A stretch of DNA of 20,264 nucleotides from Smittium mucronatum (GCA_001953115.1 LSSL01003958.1:1-20264); one strand, 5' to 3'. Shown: positions 1 to 11,939, counted from the first letter of the stretch. Notes: a model not told the origin generated them from the sequence alone. Made by a program: numbers and translations.

Positions 1-173
1 GGCCAAATTTCTGGTTAAAAAAATTTGATTTTGGCAAAGACAATAGAATTTTTATCCATATCTAATTGGTGTATTATGCAATAAAACCATGATTATTTTA
101 AAGTAAAAAATTATGGGATGAGATTTTTACTTGTAAAAACCTCATACTAATAAGATAAAATGGTCAGTTTTTG
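1..173. other. AT-rich flank left of the tandem repeat, no gene
   Basis: No reading frame of useful length is present. Short phrases resemble the neighbouring 118-bp repeat (for example ATGGTCAGTTTTTG just before the first GACAGGAAGT box), so this could hold a further, very diverged repeat copy. I cannot align it convincingly by eye. Confidence 0.5.
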
Positions 174-535
174 GACAGGAAGTGCCATCTTTTTTGACCA
201 AAGTTATAAATATAGGTTTCTATGAGAAAATATTGGTCGAAAATAGCCGCCTTTTGATCAATATTACTGCGTAAATTATGGATATTTTTAGACAGGAAGT
301 TTCCTTTCTCTCGACCTCGCTATAGGATTTGATTTTAAACCGTTAATATTGGTCAAAAATAGACGCCTCTTAGCCCAATAATTAGTTTGAAAAAAGAGTC
401 TTTTTCTGGACAGGAAGTATCTTTTTTACTGACCAAAGCTATAGATCTGTATTTATAGCAACAAATATTGGATAAAAATTGTAGATTTATGATCCAATAC
501 CACTGCAAAAAATTGCGACTTTTTCTGCATGAGTT
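174..535. repeat. Degenerate tandem repeat, about 118 bp, three copies
   Basis: The box GACAGGAAGT occurs at 174, 291 and 409, a spacing of 117 and 118 bp. Each copy then has a GACC(AAAG)-YTATA block, an AATATTGG(TC) block followed by AAAATAG-CGCCT in the first two copies, and a T-rich stretch ending in the next box. A truncated fourth start (TTTTTCTGCATGAG) lies near 521-534. GACCAA and TTGGTC inside the unit are inverted to each other. Between the boxes the copies differ considerably, so the array is old. The unit length does not keep a reading frame, so it is not a coding repeat. Function is unknown: a subtelomeric or pericentromeric satellite, or part of a mobile element, would all fit. 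Confidence 0.75.
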
Positions 536-2701
536 TTTTCATTTACCCCTTTAATTGGTTGCTGATACAACTTACGTTCAAAATACATTACATAACCATT
601 TATAATTCTAAATAACTATTCGTTTGTTTGAACTTTTAATAAAAGAATCTGAGCCAAAGTTTGGCTCTATGGACGTTTGTAGCCTCCGTTGTACGTGCCA
701 TTTTTTGTATGATGGCCCCTGAAAGGGTTAAGGAAATACGCACATTAAATATCAAAACCGACCAACGTTGCAAATAGCTGAACATAGTCGAGTAAACTGT
801 TAGCCCTTCCAGGGCTGGCAGTACAAAAATCGCCTTCATTATTATTTTTAGCCCACTCCGGACCCGAGTTTTCAACTCACTCCTATTTGTACAAATTAAC
901 TATTTCAATAAACTCAATTTGTTGACTAATTCAATCATGCACTAATATTATTTATCTATTTATTTTATTGGATGAAAAACGACCCCCATTTTCGTACTAC
1001 CACCCCTAAAAAGTTTAATAATAACGAATTATTTGTACCCAGCATTAATAATTGGTATAATCTTTTTTTGTCGATCTTAAAATGGCTATTTTGACAAATA
1101 GGAGTCTAATAAAACTTTTAAGCCCAGAAAGAGTCAAATGAAAAATGCAAACATCTTTTTACTTTATTCAACGCTAAATTCTGTGCTAGTTGAATGCAAA
1201 AAGACTGTTCTTTCAAAATCATAACAAACTTACTACTCACCTCCAGCTATCCAGCCAATAGATAACATTAGTAGCCATCTAATCTAATAGAAGATCAGAT
1301 TCGAGTCGTGCATTATACTAAACTAGCAAAAAAAATAATCTTTTCGAACATGTTTTTTTCTGATTTCTGTTCTTTTGCGTTTGAATAGTGTTGTGATAGC
1401 TGCATTTAAAAAAAATAGCCGCCTGTCTATGACGAGTAGTTTGGCCCACGGTCATGACCTAGTTTAATAGCTACAAGGTTTACAAACTCTCAATCTTAAT
1501 TGCCAAATTCGTATCACTATTGAAAGATCAGCAAAAATTCTTAATAAAGATGAATCTAAATATCACATCTTCCTTTATAAGGTTAAAATATATGCTAGAA
1601 AACAAATATCAACCAGATCTGTTTTTCAAAAGTCGAGTTATTGGTTGAAATTCGTCAAATTGCAGAACAATGACCGTATTCCGTACTAATTACTAAACCT
1701 GATTTAATACCTGATAAAAAAAACCCCCTCTATTCAACATATCCACTTTTAAGGTCCAGCGAATCAGTCAATTGAATTTTTTCTTTTTATTATGAAATCG
1801 ATAACAAATGGGAATAGATATTTTCCTTTAAAAAAAAGCGCATTACGTGTTCAAGCATTCCGCTTTGGATTTTTATTACACGTATTCCTTGTATGTGCAT
1901 TACGCTTTTTATTATCATTTTTTATAATATCAAAATCCATGACTATTTTTCCATTTTTAAAAACTACTGGAGTTATTCCCGCCATTAAATGGTCTGGTTT
2001 TGCGATATTTATTTTATTATTTTAAAAAACTTGGACTTTTCTAACAAAATACATCCAATCAATTTTAATATATAACTGTTAGAATTGGCCTGAATAATAT
2101 AGTATATATGATATTATTGATTTATTCGTATAGTTAATTAAAAACGTTCGAATATATTAATAAAATCAGCATGTTCGAATATTGTGCTAAGTTTTTGTTC
2201 TTGAAAACACCGAAATATTAGTTAGTTTGTACGTTCAGAGATAGCCCAAATAAATTGATATAATATACCAGCTTTTTTTTTTCAAAATACGCATAGTGTT
2301 TCATAATATTAAACCGGATTCATTCGAAATATACTCTGAAAGAATATTCTCTTTTTTTTAGATAGTATGCTTATTATTTTGGACTATTCTTTCCTTAATT
2401 TGGAAAAACATTCTGCTCACCCATCAGATATTACAATAATGAATATTATAAAGACTATTCTCAGCTTCATCTGAATAAAACTTAAAGAACTGCTGCTTGT
2501 TATATTCATCTCAGACCTCTTTAAAAAAATAAATGGCCGGATTCTATAGCGGGTTAACGCTGTTTTTCCAGCTAAGCTGGGTAAATTGGAGTTTATTTGA
2601 GAATCAGTAGCCCCATAGCTGAAATTATTTTTATAACATTCAAATATACCGTCTTTTACTCTGTCTAATATCTTTTTTTATTTGATTCAAGTTTTATGCC
2701 C
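536..2701. other. Gene-free AT-rich region with a small GC island
   Basis: No recognisable gene. A stretch at about 640-875 is clearly richer in G+C than its surroundings. It contains a 67-codon minus-strand frame from an ATG at 839 that I do not recognise; it may be gene debris. A 77-codon frame at 1792-2025 is a lysine/phenylalanine/isoleucine-rich reading of AT-rich DNA with no motif. The 12-mer AAATAGCCGCCT at 1413-1424 repeats exactly the one at 241-252 in the tandem array, which suggests a dispersed relic of that repeat. Confidence 0.55.
651..667. repeat. Perfect 17-bp palindrome
   Basis: GAGCCAAA, one central G, then TTTGGCTC: eight perfect base pairs around one base. It has more G+C than the surrounding sequence and sits at the edge of the GC island at 640-875. 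Role unknown; a dimeric protein-binding site or a relic of an inverted-repeat element is possible. Confidence 0.5.
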
Positions 2702-2722
2702 ATTATTATTATTATTATTATT
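2702..2722. repeat. (ATT)7 microsatellite
   Basis: Seven uninterrupted ATT units end five bases before the left terminal repeat of the transposon at 2727. Confidence 0.9.
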
Positions 2723-2726
2723 GAAC

Positions 2727-2949
2727 TACTAGTGCAATGTCTAAATTTAATTAAACCAAGTCGCCTTTATGTAAAGAAGTTCAGAATAATTGAAATGAAA
2801 CAGTATCTATCAATTAAAATGAGATATTTAAAAACGATTAGATAGAAGAATACTTTGTTCCGAATAAATTTGATAAATTTTTATTAAGAGAGGCTAGTTA
2901 TATTGGTAAATTCGATTTTTCCTCTAAAATTTAACCTAAATGGTGAAGC
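2727..2949 (+). repeat. Left terminal inverted repeat
   Basis: The reverse complement of 4917-5140. By eye roughly nine bases in ten match over the outer 160 bp, including long exact blocks such as AACCAAGTCGCCTTTATG. Similarity fades inward and may continue weakly to about 3040. Differences between the arms are a mix of transitions and transversions plus small indels. Confidence 0.85.
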
Positions 2950-3299
2950 TATTGATTTATCAATATAAATCGTTTTAACTGAAATAGAATTGTTTTAAAA
3001 TATTTACCCGGATTATTAAAATCTGGTTTATGTACCACATTTTTAAATTGTTGTATATGCTTATTTCCCCTATTATAAACATTTATACAAAATTAGAATC
3101 AAATAAATCATTTAAAAAATCGCACTTTCAAAAAATAAATCAATATGAAATTTCATTTTTTTTTATCTCCCAAGAAATTCTATGTGAGATTCAATAGTTA
3201 AAAAATTGGCATTGATAAAATATAAAACTGTTTTTTTATAATTTAAATGACAAATGAAAGTTTTCAAAGACTCCTTTTTAGAGCTCATGGTATCGATTA

Positions 3300-4118
3300 A
3301 TGCATGCAGAAAATGAAGGGGTCGAAGAAACCTTTAAATTTATGAATCTGAACCTGATTTTTTATTTTGAAAGACTAAATAATGAAGTTTTGAAAACTCG
3401 TAATAATCTTTATTTAAATGAGTGTGATGTTTTATTCGAGATTTTAAATCGGGATATGTCCTAAATGAGAAGCGCGAAAAGGGAAAAATCAAAATTTTCA
3501 AAAAAAGAACTGCTAGTTACTTTATCTTTTATTTTTAGAAGTATATCATATATTTTCTTCTATAAGTTTTTTTTAATATATTAATTCAGGAGAGTACAGA
3601 GACTGAATAAATATTCTATTGAGTAAACACTAAAATAACAATTTTTAGTTTGCCTCAAAAAATCAGATCAAGAATCTTTAAGTCTTGGTTTTTCTAATTA
3701 TCCAAAAGCTGCCTTAGCTATAGATACATCTGTACAAGATCGCTTTAAATTGATCTTTGGATTTAGGAATTTTAAAGTTTTATTCTACCGAAATAGCATT
3801 AAATATTGCGTTAAGGGGAAATTCTTTCACATTCAAGATGGAAGAGTGGCCATTGTTACTCAAATTAAATATTAAACAATCAATTATTTTATCAAATTTT
3901 TGATTAGATTACACTTGCACAAAAAACTTCTATTGAAAACTCCAGAAGAGAGTAAACTGTAAGAGCCCCAATATAAGTCCATATTTGTGGATTTAGGATA
4001 CGTGGGAATGGAATGATATATACCAGCAATTATTTCTAAAAAAGAAGCAAATTCGAACCAAATAGAGTTCTTAAAAAACAAAAAACTGGAAGCTATAAGA
4101 ATTATATGTGAAAAATAA
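3300..4118 (+). pseudogene. Transposase pseudogene, DDE_Tnp_4 (IS5/PIF-Harbinger-like)
   Basis: One frame runs from an ATG at 3300 to a TAA at 4116, about 272 codons, interrupted by seven stops (3462, 3582, 3624, 3636, 3873, 3960, 4014) and needing no frameshift. In order: an N-terminal part; a segment KKELLVTLSFIFRS at about 3501-3542 resembling the helix-turn-helix that precedes this nuclease family; LAIDTSVQ with a candidate first catalytic Asp (3723-3725); a YRNS-IKYCVKGKF-DGR stretch typical of the family's second strand; VDLGYVG with a candidate second Asp (3990-3992); and NKK-AIRIICEK with a candidate catalytic Glu (4110-4112). The Asp-Asp spacing of 89 codons is rather long, so a segment may be altered or inserted. 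Such enzymes cut and paste their own element in the nucleus. It lies between matching inverted repeats, which supports the call. Alternative: another DDE family close to ISL2EU. Confidence 0.7.
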
Positions 4119-4916
4119 ACGGTGGATTAAATTTTTTATGGGGTGTTGTGGGATTGAAAATAAAAACAAATTTATAAGCTCATGAATATATTCATGAAAT
4201 TTTCATTTTTTTAAAATGAATATTTTATCATATTTCACTCTTTGAAAAGAACCAACTACACAAAAAATATTGATTAACTTTTTATATACAATAAAATTTT
4301 CAAGTGGTTTATTAATTAAAAATTGACGTGTATTAACTATATTTTTTCCTTAATGACGATTATATTCAACAGAAATATATATTTTTTATCCGTGTATCTA
4401 CTGTAAATATTTTTATATATGTGTGTATTAATTTAAAAGCAATTCTAATATATTCATAAGAAAGATAAAGAATTCATAATTTTTAATTTTTAAATCAAAA
4501 TAAGATGAATTTTTCCTTAAATTATTTTTGTTAAAAAATTATTTATATTGATTTTTTTTTTTTAAAGTTAATATCGTTTGAAAATTCATGGGCATTTCAT
4601 CAGAATATATAATATACACGCTTCAATCAATTTTAGATGTATTTAAATATCCCTAAGAGTGATATTTATAAATTTATTATGGAAAAAAAAAATCGGGGTG
4701 ATATAAATCAAAGGATTTAAAAAAAAATTGACGGTGAGCGGAGTAAAGATAAAATCATTTTAAAAAAATCGATTTTATATGAAATTAATTAGATAAATAT
4801 CTGTGATTCGGATTAAAAAAACATGATTTGACTTTATATATTCAAAATAAAAGGATGGTCTAAATTTCATAAAAATTTGCTTATTTCGTTAAAAATGTGT
4901 TAAATTAAAATTAAGA

Positions 4917-5140
4917 CCTTCTACATTTAGGCCAAAATTTTGAATAAAAATCGATTTTATCAATATAACTCGTTTTTCTTAATAAAAATTTATCAAATTA
5001 ATATCGGAACAAATTATTCTTCTATCTAATCGTTTTTAAATATCACATTTTAATTCATAGATAATGTTTCATTTCAATTATTCCGAATTTCTTTACATAA
5101 AGGCGACTTGGTTTAATTAAATTTAGGTATTGCACTGGTA
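4917..5140 (-). repeat. Right terminal inverted repeat
   Basis: Partner of 2727-2949 in opposite orientation, ending in ATTGCACTGG-TA at 5140. The sequence beyond (CTCTGTTTTC) shows no similarity to the left flank, so the arm boundary is sharp at this position. Confidence 0.85.
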
Positions 5141-7434
5141 CTCTGTTTTCATTATAATACTTTACAATATACGAACCCCATTTTAATTTTTTCAATAAAT
5201 AAATTGAAAATAAAATTTATTCCTACCAGAAAAATAAAATATATCTTCAAACTTTGAATACCTCTCAATTTTGTTGAATTTTTAGTCGTACTTATTTTGA
5301 GTACACTTATATAATCTATCGAATTACTTATATATTTTTAAATCATATACTAGTCTTCAATGGAAAATACAAGGATCCTAAATTTGGCCAACTACATCAT
5401 TTTAAATTTAAATTTATTATATTTTTTCACAATAAAATATTTTTTACCCAACCTGAAATTTAAAAAAATCGATTGAAATTAAATAAGCCGGCTTATTTAT
5501 AAGATTTTTTTCCAAAGATAAGTAGATTGATCCTACTCATGTTCATTAAATGTAATCGAGGCAAAAATTTACAAAATTTAGCCAATATTGGCGAGAAATG
5601 GTGGAGAAACTCGTTATATCGTTTTAAATGCATAAAATTTTCATTTTAAAATGTTTATATTATCCAAATTAAATTAATAAAAAAGTGATAATATAATACT
5701 TATTTCTTATCTAACCTTTGAATTTATGTATTTATAACGATCTAATAAAAAATTTTATCAAAAAATTTTTATTTTTTATTTTTTTAAATATCACCCAAAA
5801 TATGTGAACTTAGTTTGATTCAAATTAACGTCGAGATAATATAGCGGATTCCATCTAAATTAACTTTTGTGAAAAGAACTAGACACCGAAAAAACATTCG
5901 AAATAATATCTTTCGTATCATGAAATATTACTACATAAAATTTACAATAAAAAAAGATAAGAATATATTTCCTTGTCTTATCCCCACAATTTCATCCAAA
6001 TCAGTTTATTCAAACTTTAAAGACTAATTTAGCTACTTTTAATATTAAAAAATAAAGTTTTAAAAAACCCTATTTTATCTTTCTTTTGTATTAATTTTCC
6101 AAACTTGGGGTATATCATCATTTAAAATAATAAAATTTGTAAATCGTATAATTTAAGGCTTTATTAAAGATAAAATAAAAACTTGTTTTTTAATTCTATA
6201 AAAACAACTCTTTGTACAGAGATAATTTTTACTGCTCATTCCTCAAAGAAAAAAACTTAAGAAATTTTCCAAGAAATATTTTAAAAACTATTTTTAATAG
6301 TTTTAAATATAAAAAAGTCGTTGAAACTATTCACTCGATATATAGAGCTGCTAGAGTGGCAGAGATTAGTTGTGAAATTTTTTTTAATTTTTTTAAATTT
6401 GTTTTTAGAAATTTTTATTAACTTTAAAATAAATATCCTATAAAACTAAAAAAAATCTATGGTATAAAATCAATCAAACACTCCAAACCTTATTTTTAAC
6501 CATTTAAATCCTGCAAAAAAAAAAAGCTCCAGATGTAATATGAAAATCAATAAAACCTATTAAGTATTATTTTAATGAAAAAATTCTATATCTCTACTTT
6601 TAAATAAAAAATTGTGTTTTATCAAATTAAACCACTCATTCCTTCTTCACATAAATATAATATGAGTTGATGCATTTTAATTACGGCAGATTAAGGATAT
6701 TTATTCTTCAAAAATTATATTAACTATTAAAAATGATATTTATGGCTTTATAAGATAATTATAATTTATCCCTTTACCAAATAGTGGTTTCAAAAAAACA
6801 GAAATTATTTATTAGGAAAAATTATAATATATTTATACTTTTTTGGCTTATTTTAATGACTCGTTTTCTATAGAAACCATAGTAAATTAGAAATAGTAAA
6901 CTCTGTGAATTAACTTCGAGTTTTTATTTTAAAAAAACCAAGGATTTAAACAAGATTTTTGGTACTTTCAAAGGATACCCTCTTTTTTTTTAAAAAAAAA
7001 TAAAAATAAACTATAGAATAAAATTTTTATTCTGCTGATTGAAATTTATTACTTATATCAAGGGGGAAATAAATATTGCTTAAAATTTTAAGCGGGCTTT
7101 TTTAAAAATAATTTTTCGTTTCATTAATTCTATATATTTAATGTTTGGGGGGGAGGGGGTGTGATTATATACAACCTTTATGCAATTTTTTTGGAAAATT
7201 AAATAAAGTTAATAAATAAAAAATTCATTTTTATCCCGCCGCTATCTTTTTTTCTAAATACTCCTTACTCACTAGAAATTGTTCCAAGTAATTTTTTTCG
7301 GTTATATGAGTTTAAATACTGAATTTATCCTTAAATTAAATATCTATAATTAGTAATGAGTGATATGAAATCACTCAAAATTAAAATTAAAAATAATTAT
7401 AAAGATATTTTTACATAAAAATAGTTTTTATAAA

Positions 7435-7450
7435 ATATATATATATATAT
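7435..7450. repeat. (AT)8 microsatellite
   Basis: Uninterrupted AT dinucleotides within the AT-rich block. Confidence 0.9.
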
Positions 7451-9304
7451 AATAAACTCTCTTTCTTTCAATATTCAGTAAAAAAATCTGCTTCTGCTAA
7501 TCAATTTTTTTAATAACTATTATTTATAAAATAGTATATTTTTCTTATTTTATAAAACGAAAAATATTATAAAACTAAAATTATAAAGATTTTTCCATAT
7601 TATTCTTTTTTCTTCTAAAAAAAGTCACATATCATGATATAAAATTACTATCTTTCAAATTAATAAGATAAAAAAGACAAAATATGATACCTTTAAATTA
7701 TTTCAATCCAGTCTATTATGTGCTTCTAACTTTTAAAACTTTATAAAAATTTTGATCAAAATTATTTTAAATTATTTAGGGGTGTATTTAGCTAATATGA
7801 TTTATTATTATTGTTGTTATTATATAAGTTTCATATGACTGTATCACCTATTTGAATGTGATGCTAAACGGTGGTTATTTTTTTTTATTTCTGATCATTT
7901 CTAGTTTTATTAAATTATTATTTAATTTTATGTCTTATTGGAAATTCTGAGATCTGTTTTTTTACGAAATTAAACAACTTTTGATGATTTAAAAAAAAAT
8001 TAAAAATAAAATGCATTTATTTATCTTAGTTTATTACTTTTACACAACACAATAACGTAATTTTTATTTTGAAAGTCTTAAAATTGAATAATTTAATTTA
8101 AAAAGTTAATATAAAGGATGTAAAAAATCTCATCCTAACCCAAAAAAACCTTTAAAAAAATCAAAAAAACCAAAATACATAATTCCGAAAGTTTTTATTA
8201 CAAAAAATATCAATTTTCGGCTAAGGGAAAAATCGATATGTGTCAAAAAAAAAAAAAAAATTACTTTAGTTATTCTTATGTTTAGATTTAAAATAAAAAC
8301 TTTAGATTTAGAATGTCGAATTTTTTAAAAAAATGCAATTAATATCATTTTTGAAATTAAACTAGCTATATTTATAGGGTTTTGGCTATTTTCTGAATAA
8401 TTTAATGAATCTGTATGAATAATTACTGTAAAACTGATAAAATAATAGGGGCTTAGATTTTTTACGGCTTGAAATACAGATAGTTCGACTATTAATAATT
8501 ACTCAAACCGCTTAAACCACAAAAAATCACCGTATGATAGACCTGAGAATAAGAATTAACCAATTTCTAAAACTTTAACCATAAAAGTTAGTTTTTTCAT
8601 ATTTTTTTCTTGTATTATTTTTTTTATTTTAAAAAATTTGAAAAAAAATATCGAAATCATCTAAATCTTTTCTGATGAAATTTCGAAAAAAGTGGGTCCA
8701 AATTAAAAAAAATAGTGAAAGCAAATGAAAATAAGTAAAAATGAATTCGAAATAAGTGAATTTAAATTATTCGTAGTGCATAAATTTAAATAAAAAGTGA
8801 AAATTCCATAGGATTCTTAATTTTAATTTTGTGGCTATTTTAGGAACATGGAGTAAAACAGATAAATATATAGATTTTTTTAGTTTTTCCTATTTGGGTT
8901 CGCTTTCTTCGAATTAATATTTACTTTTTCGTAATTTGTCGTTCTGTTTCTAATTTAATTTCACTTCTTCTTTAATTGGATGCAATAAGACCAATTTTTA
9001 TTGACTTTTTTTTATATTTAATCCCACTTTTTTAGAAATTGCATTAGAAAGGGTGTATATATCTATACTTATTCGTATATAGAAAAAGATACTCGACTTC
9101 TGATAAAAGGTTTTAGCAAAAAATTTTATAAAGTATAAAAAAAGCTTATTGTGTGATTTTCCATAAACCTTTTTATAATTTTTACAACAATCAAATCATT
9201 ATGACTATATATGATTCTTTAATCAAATCAATCCAATAAATTATTATAAAATCATATGTAATAATTTTTATTCCTAAAGAGGTTTTTTATGCTGCAAATC
9301 ATTC

Positions 9305-9328
9305 TTTTAATATGAAATCATATTAAAA
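9305..9328. repeat. Perfect 24-bp palindrome
   Basis: An 11-bp stem, TTTTAATATGA with TCATATTAAAA, around a two-base AA centre. AT-only except for one G:C pair per arm, so it can form by chance in such sequence. Confidence 0.5.
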
Positions 9329-9742
9329 ATCTTGAAACTAATGAAAAAGATAAATTATATTGTGAAAAAAAATCACATATTGCCAATTGTATCCGAAAAA
9401 AACTTTATAAATGACTTAATTGAGTTTAATATATAATATTAGTACAAATAATAGAAATTAAAAACATATAATACATGATTTAAGTCAATTAATTTGTTTT
9501 AGCAGTAAATCACTCTCAAAAATAAATAAAAAAGCGAATTTTTTTACTTATTAAAAAAAAAAATATCAAAATTTAAATATAAAAAAACATAATATATTTT
9601 TATAATGAGTAAGAGGGTGTATTTTACGATTATTAATTCACTGAAATATTTAGGGTATTAACAGGGATAATACCTGCTTTTATTATTCTAAGACACTCAC
9701 AAAAAAAATTAGAGTTTAAAACACTAAGTACAGTATAGCTGC

Positions 9743-9746
<4 letters not shown>

Positions 9747-9774
<28 letters not shown>
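9747..9774. repeat. (AT)10 microsatellite with a GTATATAT tail
   Basis: Ten AT units (9747-9766), then GTATATAT. Part of a longer self-complementary purine-pyrimidine stretch that begins CATACATAT at 9742. Confidence 0.85.
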
Positions 9775-9964
9775 CCTTATTTAAGAAAATGAAAAAAAGG
9801 AATGATATAGCTAATTTATTGTAAATTTATAAAAAAAGTTGGTAGACTATTAAATACTAAAAATTTGTTATGAACTTTAAAGAAAAAAATTGAGGATTTT
9901 TGAATATATCTCCATCAAAAAAAGGTATATTATTAGAATAACCTTTAAAAAATAGATCTATTTC

Positions 9965-9978
9965 CCGTAAATTTACGG
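9965..9978. repeat. Perfect 14-bp palindrome
   Basis: CCGTAAATTTACGG, fully self-complementary, with C+G ends that stand out in this AT-rich block. Role unknown. Confidence 0.5.
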
Positions 9979-10132
9979 TAAAAGTACATAAAAATAAAAT
10001 TCTCCAATTTCGCACACAAATAATGGCCTTATAAATTAAATTTTGAATAATTTGGTTATTGAATCACTGTTAAATCAAAATAAAATTTACATTAATTATA
10101 TCTAGTATCAAGATAGCTATCTATTTGATGGA

Positions 10133-10156
10133 GATAACTTACCACGTTAAGTTATC
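10133..10156. repeat. Hairpin-forming inverted repeat, 9-bp stem
   Basis: GATAACTTA, a six-base loop CCACGT, then TAAGTTATC. The arms carry core GATA/TATC motifs in inverted orientation, but nothing downstream suggests a regulated gene. Confidence 0.45.
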
Positions 10157-11939
10157 GCATATAAAATAATTAATTTTTGAAAAAATATTAAATTTAATGA
10201 AAATTTATCTGAAGCATACATATGTATGTATATTTCATTTAAAAAACTTGGATATGTCTTTCCGGAACTAGAAAAAATAATAATAAAAGCTTAATACAAT
10301 ATGGAGATGGTATAAAAATAAAAGAGTATCTAATAATTTTTTTAAAAAAAATATAGCAATAAAATTTATAAAATATATTAGAGATAATTATGAATTAACA
10401 ACTAAATTTGACACACTTAAAAAAAAATATGGAAAAAAAACTTATAAGATGGGAATTCAATGGGATAAATTTCAAAAAAAAAGAAAAAAAAAACTGAAAT
10501 CAGGGGTTTTAAAAAGCATGAAGTTTTGATTTCAAGTATTTTGATAAAATTTTCTTTTAAATCGGATACAATGAAATAAATAAATAAATATAAAATATAA
10601 AAAATTTATCAAAAATTTATAATTTTTGTCTATCCAGAACACGAAAATATATTTGAAATTTTTTGCTTGTGTGATCCCAGAAATAAAATTTGAGAAATTT
10701 CCGAACTTATAAAACCATCTGTATAATGAATCTGATCCAGATATTCGAATATGAGTATATTTTTATATATATAACAAAATATACTATAGTGATTTTCAAA
10801 GTTTCAAAAACGCCAAAAAAAATAAATAAAAATAAAATTTGTAGAAATGAGTTCATTGTTTGAAAATTGTTTTTTTAGAGTTAGCGATTAAAATAATCTT
10901 GCTAAGGACAGTGCTTATCTTCAAGTCGTTAAAACCTCTAAAAAACATATTAATTTTATCAGACTCCCTAAAAATTATACATTATGATGCTCCAAATCGT
11001 TTAGTAAATGTCATAAAAAACATGTATAAATCTAAGAGTATTAAATCTAAGATATAAAATTCCGTTTCTTTGGATATTCAAAATCTAAAAAAATAATTTT
11101 AAAGCTGAGTGTAACGATAGAACAGGTGTATTATCCCCTTTTCTTAGCTATTATATTTCTTAAATCTTTAATATCGAATCTCGGGTTTTTTCAAAATATT
11201 TTTTCTGTAACTTGAATTTTGGGCTTTAACTATTTTTAATTTAAGAGTTTTATTTGAACGGAGATGAAAATTTGTGCATTTTTATTTTTATTTTTCTAAA
11301 CTCCATTATAAAGGCTTAAGATTCCAAAAATAAAATTCATATTATTGTTTGTGTTTTTTTTTAAAGTTAATAAATTGGGTTAAAAACGTGATTTTATTGC
11401 TAAAAATCTATAAAAAATCCAGTAACGTTTGAGTTATTATTCACAAAAAAGTCTAAATTATAAATAAAAAATCAAATCTACAGGAAAAAAATCAAAAATT
11501 TACAAAATCAAATCCACTACTTAAAAATTGCGCCCGAGTAGATGTCAAAACTACAAAATAATATATGCTGCCATCAGTTTGCCTGTTATTATGTTTTTCT
11601 TCCTAAATAATAATGGCATGTATTCATAAAATAAAATAATTTTTTGAGTCCCATGTAACCTAGAGATTTTTCTAAAGAACCTAAGGCTTATGAAGATTTA
11701 ATGTAGTTAGAATAAATTGTTATATTATCTATAAAACACACAAAAATATGTATTGTTTAAATTAATTTCGGAATAAAACTATTTTCTGCTTTGAAAAAAA
11801 TTCTAATAAAGAAACCGAATAAGAACGATTTTCAAGTAAAATTTTATTAAAATAATTGAAGTAGGGTTATACATAATTATCGAATTTTGTCCATAAATTA
11901 AACTTTTGTATTAAGGGTATTATAATATAAGTATGCAAT

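Larger units (their letters stand above)
2727..5140 (+). mobile_element. Decayed DNA transposon, IS5/PIF-Harbinger-like, long terminal inverted repeats
   Basis: Two inverted arms of about 223 bp bound a 2.4-kb element whose centre holds a transposase pseudogene (3300-4118). The outer tips read CTAGTGCAATGTC on the left and, on the opposite strand, CCAGTGCAATACC on the right. Each tip is preceded by TA, compatible with a two-base TA target duplication. Inside, 2950-3299 and 4119-4916 are low-complexity AT sequence with no second gene visible. Two facing arms around a single DDE-type transposase relic identify a cut-and-paste element. The family assignment rests on transposase motifs read by eye and is less certain than the element itself. 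It is non-autonomous now, since the transposase carries seven premature stops. Confidence 0.8.

Noticed and set aside
879..1105. 12-bp inverted repeat ACTCCTATTTGT / ACAAATAGGAGT as a possible MITE of 227 bp
   Set aside because: No target duplication and no extension beyond 12 bp; inverted repeats of this size are expected several times by chance in a 20-kb AT-rich window.
1290..1310. AGATTCGAGTC as a tRNA T-loop or B box
   Set aside because: The flanking bases do not pair into a T stem, and no D arm, anticodon arm or acceptor stem is found.
1792..2025. 77-codon plus-strand frame
   Set aside because: Hydrophobic and lysine-rich reading of AT-rich DNA, with no motif and no compositional difference from its flanks.
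3884..4081. 65-codon minus-strand frame inside the transposon
   Set aside because: It is the complement of the transposase relic, whose motifs read on the plus strand.
6212..6421. 69-codon plus-strand frame
   Set aside because: Non-ATG start and Phe/Lys/Asn/Ile-rich, as expected of random AT-rich sequence.
10860..11057. 65-codon plus-strand frame
   Set aside because: Non-ATG start and Ile/Lys/Leu-rich, with no family signature.
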